Assembly: GCA_964505265.1 (NCBI GenBank)
Contig: CAZDGN010000008.1
Location: 1 to 59,223, forward strand
Source: CAILUF01 sp964505265
GTDB taxonomy: Bacteria; Pseudomonadota; Alphaproteobacteria; Rickettsiales; UBA1997
Direction of reading: 5' to 3'
DNA: 59,223 nucleotides
Part shown: piece after piece, positions 55,242 through 59,223 of the stretch
Layout: every line of letters begins with the position of its first letter
How positions within the stretch are numbered: position 1 is the stretch's first letter
Notes under the pieces: generated by a model
Told to the model about the DNA's origin: nothing
Seen by the model: the letters and a program-made list of their open reading frames with translations, nothing else
The model's database searches: none
Position numbers and translations under genes: made by a program

Positions 55242-58163
55242 TTACTCCTTTTTTGAAATTAATTGTTTAATAGAAATTGCGCCAATTGGTTGTTTATCGC
55301 ACATGGCATAATATATTGCATATTCATGTCGTGCTTTTTCACCCCCAACTAGCAATAAATCGTTTGTTATATAACTTAAGTAAATTGGAGATTCGGGATC
55401 TCTTGCTTCGTTAAGTAAAATAAAATCTTTATAAGCTTTGTTTTTTTCTTTTATATTATGATGTTTTTTCATCATATGAGAAAGAAGATTTTTATTGCTA
55501 TCGCCATATCCTTCAATTTCATCTCTTGATGCTGTTAGGTTATCGATTTCATCTCTTTCATTATTTGGCATTTCGTAAGCATAACGATCAAGAAATTGTG
55601 GATTATTAAAATAGGTTAGGTCACAAACCGCCATTTGCACAAAATAATTATCACCTCGAAGAGAATTCTTTCTGATTTTGGCTCTTCCTTCTTTTTTATT
55701 TGAAAAAATCTTGATTGGATCCATCACCTTTTTTTTAATTAATAAAACGCTTTCCTGAAGAGATTTCAATATATCGGATCCAATTAATTTTTTTGCCTCA
55801 TCAAGTTCATAAAATTTTTTGTAAATTTCGTAAATCTTTGGCAGGGTTGTAGGTGCTTCACCTAATGAAGAATTTAAGAAATTATACCATGCTTTTGTTG
55901 ATTGCCAAGATTTCATTGAATTTAGAAATTTTGCACTACTGCCAACGCATTTTCCATTTTTCAAATCTTCCGTAATTGCAATTGTGAGGACATTTACCTT
56001 GGTGCCATTTTTTCCAAAACGATCAAGTCTACCAAGTCTTTGTAAAATATTTTCTGCAGTGTCCATTTCGCTAATCATATAATCGCAAGTTATATTTAGC
56101 GATGCCTGAACAATTGGACCACTTCGCAAAACATCAAATTGATTAGTTCCGCCTTCACAAAAAGACTCAATGGCTTCATCAAAAAGTTTTGCCTTGTCAC
56201 TTTTTTTGAATTTTGAATGAAGTAAAATTGAATTTTCTTGGTGTTGATTAAAAATAAAACTTTTTTGTGCTGTAATCGCTGTATTGCTTATAACAAAGGT
56301 GTTAGAGCTTTGTATTTGATAAAGCGGATTGGTTTCGTCAAACTTTATTTCATCAAAAGTTTTAAACTCAATTTTATATTGGCTTTGGTTAAATGATGGC
56401 ATTTCAATAATCCTGTCTCTTCTAATTTCTAGAACCTCTTTAAGATAAAAATAGTGAGGAGTTGCTGACACTAAAAGGCAATTCGCCATTGCGCCTTGCT
56501 GTTTTTTTGCTTCGATAAGCTCAGCAAAAAGCAGATTAAAAGCTGGCATATTGATGTATTCATGAAACTCATCAAAAACGATATGGGCATTTAGATAATC
56601 AATTAGAGTATCAGCTTTTCTATGGGATATGATGCTGTTAAATATTTGATCTATTGTGGTTATTATAACATTCCCATTAAAATAATCTTTTGTTGGACTG
56701 CCCCACTTGTTGGTATACTTGAACTCTCCCGTGTATATCTCGATTTGTGTCTTAGGTAGATATTTTTCAGAAGTTAGATCGTGAAATATACCTTGACAGA
56801 TTTGAACTCTTGGACAAATCCAAATTAACTTATTAACATCTTTAAGCTTTGCCCACTCTAAAGCTATTTTGGTTTTTCCGCAACCTGCTGGTCCAGAAAG
56901 AGCAACAACCCCCACAGATGCATTTGCTAATTTATTCGCAATTTCTTGTTGTTTGTTGGTGCGATCACTTTTGGGGAAATTTTTTAAACAAGTTTCAATG
57001 TCTGATTTTAGATTTGATTCTTGGGGCAAAAAATCTTCCAAGAGATTTTCGAATTTATTATTTTTAATATAATCTGCCAAATCTTCTGCATTAAGTGATG
57101 AAATTTTACGGTCAGCTGCAATAACGCATGAGCGCATCAGATTATTGTTGGAATTGATTAAGATATGCGATGAATATTTTGAAATATTTTCTTCTAAATC
57201 ATATAATTTGTAGGCTGGTAGATCTTTATCTAGATCTTCCAGCCTTTGTTCTAAATCTTCTAAAAAGTTTAAATTTACCACATCTAGAATCACCGAACTT
57301 TTTTTATTAAAGTAGCTAAGTTCAATTCCAGCAACCATTTCCAAAAGTTTTGATGATTTTTGTAATAAATCAGAAATTGATTCACCTTTCAAGTTGCTTA
57401 AAAGTTTTTTATAAATGTCGCGATATTTTATAAATTCTCCTTCTTTGCGAAATGGCTTTGTATGATGCCAATAAATAGAATGTTTGATAGATTTTTTATT
57501 TTCAATATTAATAGATTTTATGCTTGTATGATCTAACAGTTGATATAGTAAAACAGAAATTTCGTTATGTCTTGGATGTTTATCAAAATTAAACTTTTTA
57601 TCATCAATATGTTGACCATCTTCAGCAACATAATCTTTTCTTTTTGGATCTGTTACCCATTCTTGAAAATGTGGATCAATTTTTCCTAAATCATGTAAGC
57701 ATCCAGCAATAAAAGTAGGTTCATACTGATATTCTTGAAGATTTGGAATTAGGTTTTTATGCAATAGCTTTGCTAAATATCCAACCGCAAAAAGATGTTG
57801 TTCCAATGGTTGTAATTGAGTGTTTGCATAAATCATATTTTCTTGTGGTTTGTTGTTTTTTATATCCATAAATAATTCTTTATCCGTCCAATTCACTGCC
57901 ACACAACCTTCGTCGTTAAACTTATCGCGATTGCCAACGATCCATAATAATTCACTTCTACTTCGCGAGCGATGCCAGTGGCATGACACGGCAGTGCTTT
58001 TGGTGGCGGATTTTTTTAACAAATTCTTAAGAGTAATCAAACCCTCTTGAGTAATAATTGTTTGCCAAGTTTTTTCGCCGATACGATTGGCAAAGGCATC
58101 AAGCACTCTTCTGGTTCGAAGCAAAGCTTTTTTCTCGCATTCGCTTATTAATGTTATCATCAT
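55242..58163 (-). CDS. cas3: Cas2-Cas3 fusion (type I-F helicase-nuclease)
   Basis: The fused protein supplies Cas2 for adaptation and the Cas3 nuclease-helicase for target degradation. Residues 1-95 are the Cas2 part (MMITLISECEKKALLRTRRV, then STAVSCHWHRSRSRSELLWI). The HD nuclease follows (GCLHDLGKIDPHFQEW, 157-161 HDLGK; HPRHNEIS; SIYWHHTKPFR). The helicase has Walker A GPAGCGKT (424-431), DEFH (531-534), SATP (566-569) and QRLGRLDRFGKNG. The 973 residues are about 100 shorter than Pseudomonas Cas2-3. It heads the cas operon; the start is the first of two adjacent ATG codons. Confidence 0.97.
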   Translation of the reverse strand: MMITLISECEKKALLRTRRVLDAFANRIGEKTWQTIITQEGLITLKNLLKKSATKSTAVSCHWHRSRSRSELLWIVGNRDKFNDEGCVAVNWTDKELFMDIKNNKPQENMIYANTQLQPLEQHLFAVGYLAKLLHKNLIPNLQEYQYEPTFIAGCLHDLGKIDPHFQEWVTDPKRKDYVAEDGQHIDDKKFNFDKHPRHNEISVLLYQLLDHTSIKSINIENKKSIKHSIYWHHTKPFRKEGEFIKYRDIYKKLLSNLKGESISDLLQKSSKLLEMVAGIELSYFNKKSSVILDVVNLNFLEDLEQRLEDLDKDLPAYKLYDLEENISKYSSHILINSNNNLMRSCVIAADRKISSLNAEDLADYIKNNKFENLLEDFLPQESNLKSDIETCLKNFPKSDRTNKQQEIANKLANASVGVVALSGPAGCGKTKIALEWAKLKDVNKLIWICPRVQICQGIFHDLTSEKYLPKTQIEIYTGEFKYTNKWGSPTKDYFNGNVIITTIDQIFNSIISHRKADTLIDYLNAHIVFDEFHEYINMPAFNLLFAELIEAKKQQGAMANCLLVSATPHYFYLKEVLEIRRDRIIEMPSFNQSQYKIEFKTFDEIKFDETNPLYQIQSSNTFVISNTAITAQKSFIFNQHQENSILLHSKFKKSDKAKLFDEAIESFCEGGTNQFDVLRSGPIVQASLNITCDYMISEMDTAENILQRLGRLDRFGKNGTKVNVLTIAITEDLKNGKCVGSSAKFLNSMKSWQSTKAWYNFLNSSLGEAPTTLPKIYEIYKKFYELDEAKKLIGSDILKSLQESVLLIKKKVMDPIKIFSNKKEGRAKIRKNSLRGDNYFVQMAVCDLTYFNNPQFLDRYAYEMPNNERDEIDNLTASRDEIEGYGDSNKNLLSHMMKKHHNIKEKNKAYKDFILLNEARDPESPIYLSYITNDLLLVGGEKARHEYAIYYAMCDKQPIGAISIKQLISKKE

Positions 58164-58215
58164 ATTTAATGAATTAAATTTTATTTTGATGATTTAATTT
58201 TTGCAACTCATATCC

Positions 58216-59054
58216 CTAACTCCCCTTATTGATTTTGGTTGTTTTTTTACTAGTCAAAAAATTTTTCTTGGAAACAATTTTTCTGCCAATTTCTTTTTCT
58301 AATTCTGTTCTTGCGATACCGGCAATTCTGCCTCCGCGCTTTGCATCTTTTTTTAACTTTTCTGTGCCTAAAGAATTTTCGGTGCGGTGAATTTCGGTGG
58401 TTGATTTTTCGCCAAGCATGGTAAAAATCAATTCAAAATCATCCATATGATCGCGAAGATTTTCTCGTTTCAAACCTTTAATTTTTTTATATTCACTTGG
58501 AGTTATTCCAAATGTCGCTTTAGAAATTTCTGCGGTTAAAATTTTATAATCTTTATGTTCGTCAGCGCCACGATTATGCCACTCATTGGTTAATTCTTCG
58601 CGAATTGCTATGCCACGCATTTTTTTTCAATCCATTCTTCAGAATAGCCTTTGAGTTTATAAAGCTCGCGAGTTCTTTTGGTGGCAAGTTCGGGGTCTTC
58701 AATTTCTTGCACTCTTTCATAACCAACTTTGGCAAGCCAGCGTTTGAATGGCTCGGCTTTAGGCGATGGGATTGATTGAATGATCCGAAAAATGCCTTCG
58801 GTGTTGGCACAATTTATTTGTTGAATTCCACCTTCTGTTTGAATTGAAAGGGGGGTGGCAATCTGCCCCCACCCTTTGGAAAGTTCTTCATCTCGGCGCC
58901 TCATATCTTTAATATAGCCAGCGGGATCGACTGAATCAGTTAATACTTCGACAATATCTTGTATAACAAAAAACCACTCATTTTGATGAAGAGTTTTGCG
59001 GATTTTTTTGCCCTTGAAAATTGAAATTTTGGATAATTCTTTTGGGTTTTTCAT
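58216..59054 (-). pseudogene. BRO/DinD-like protein split by a one-base frameshift
   Basis: Two overlapping frames form one BRO-family (DNA damage-inducible D type) protein. The first, 59054-58608, has the BRO-N core (EWFFVIQDIVEVLTDSVDPA, then EGGIQQINCANTEGIFRIIQ) and breaks off after GYSEEWIEKK. The second, 58620-58216, continues MRGIAIREELTNEWHNRGAD, then LTAEISKATFGITPSEYKKI and LGEKSTTEIHRTENSLG. The break is an A8 run on the minus strand (58620-58627); a ninth A would restore one frame of about 279 residues. It may be a true mutation, an assembly error, or a site of slippage. It lies 52 bases upstream of cas2-3. Confidence 0.88.
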
Positions 59055-59136
59055 AAATTTTTTGGTTTAAATTTTAGGTTTAAGGATTTTTATTGATTAT
59101 AATTTTACAAATTGGTTTTAATTTTAAAATCAAAAT

Positions 59137-59223
59137 TTATTTTTTTCGCAAACCGTAGAAATCGCTGTAAATCCATCCTTTATCGTCGTTTTCATTAAAC
59201 TTTCCAAGGCAAATTTCGCCATA
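59137..59223 (-). CDS. 3' end of an unidentified gene, cut by window edge
   Basis: An open frame enters from the right edge and ends at a TAA (59137-59139 on the plus strand). The visible 28 residues read YGEICLGKFNENDDKGWI, then YSDFYGLRKK. The family is not recognisable from this fragment. It is on the same strand as the BRO-like gene and the cas operon. Confidence 0.5.
   Translation of the reverse strand, partial: YGEICLGKFNENDDKGWIYSDFYGLRKK

Overview
The window is a low-GC (roughly 30% by eye) alphaproteobacterial chromosome segment, most likely from a Rickettsiales-like lineage. Evidence for that placement: the run hemD, a mitofilin/Mic60-like protein and HemY; gpmI-lepB-rnc; AT-rich genes mostly without Shine-Dalgarno sites; an ankyrin-type protein; and an alphaproteobacterial-style coiled-coil protein with a C-terminal membrane anchor. 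It also has trpG, trpD, dapD, pyrC, pyrD, prepilins and a periplasmic-type KatG. That is more biosynthesis than typical intracellular Rickettsia carry, so an extracellular or less reduced relative (for example Deianiraea-like) is a reasonable guess, not a demonstration.

Layout. 1-13.6 kb: tRNA-Trp end, secE, nusG, then an unusual insertion of a prepilin/LamG-like gene and its decayed paralogue, then rplK-rplA-rplJ-rplL-rpoB-rpoC. 13.7-19.5 kb: a hypothetical gene, selO, a hicA-hicB toxin-antitoxin pair, katG with a lipoprotein signal, and a pseudoazurin-like cupredoxin. 20-23 kb: trpG, trpD, pyrC. 23-31 kb (minus): a repeat-rich coiled-coil gene split by a 100-N gap, rnc, lepB, gpmI, a DEAD-box helicase, pyrD. 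29.8-34.3 kb (minus): a compact gene run hemD, mic60-like, hemY, dapD, membrane protein, pyrD. 34.4-37.6 kb: sucC, sucD, recA. 37.7-38.1 kb: a structured 156-bp tandem duplication ending inside tRNA-Arg. 38.2-43 kb: GT61 glycosyltransferase, yejE-like permease, pdhC, two envelope proteins. 43.2-45.2 kb: a C5-cytosine methyltransferase and a PD-(D/E)xK endonuclease candidate. 45.2-47.8 kb: tatB, pstB, an EnvZ-like kinase. 48-49.9 kb: an ankyrin-like protein.

50-59 kb is the most notable part: a CRISPR array of 17 clear repeats plus one decayed repeat, and on the minus strand cas2-3, cas7fv, cas5fv, cas6f and cas1. There is no cas8f/csy1 gene. This is the minimal type I-F2 (I-Fv) system known from Shewanella putrefaciens, here in an AT-rich alphaproteobacterial background, with cas1 last in the operon next to the array leader. 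Cas6f is enlarged. Two spacers share 27 of 32 bases. Upstream of cas2-3 lies a BRO/DinD-type gene broken by one base in an A8 run.

All family calls come from reading sequence and remembered family features; no searches were run.
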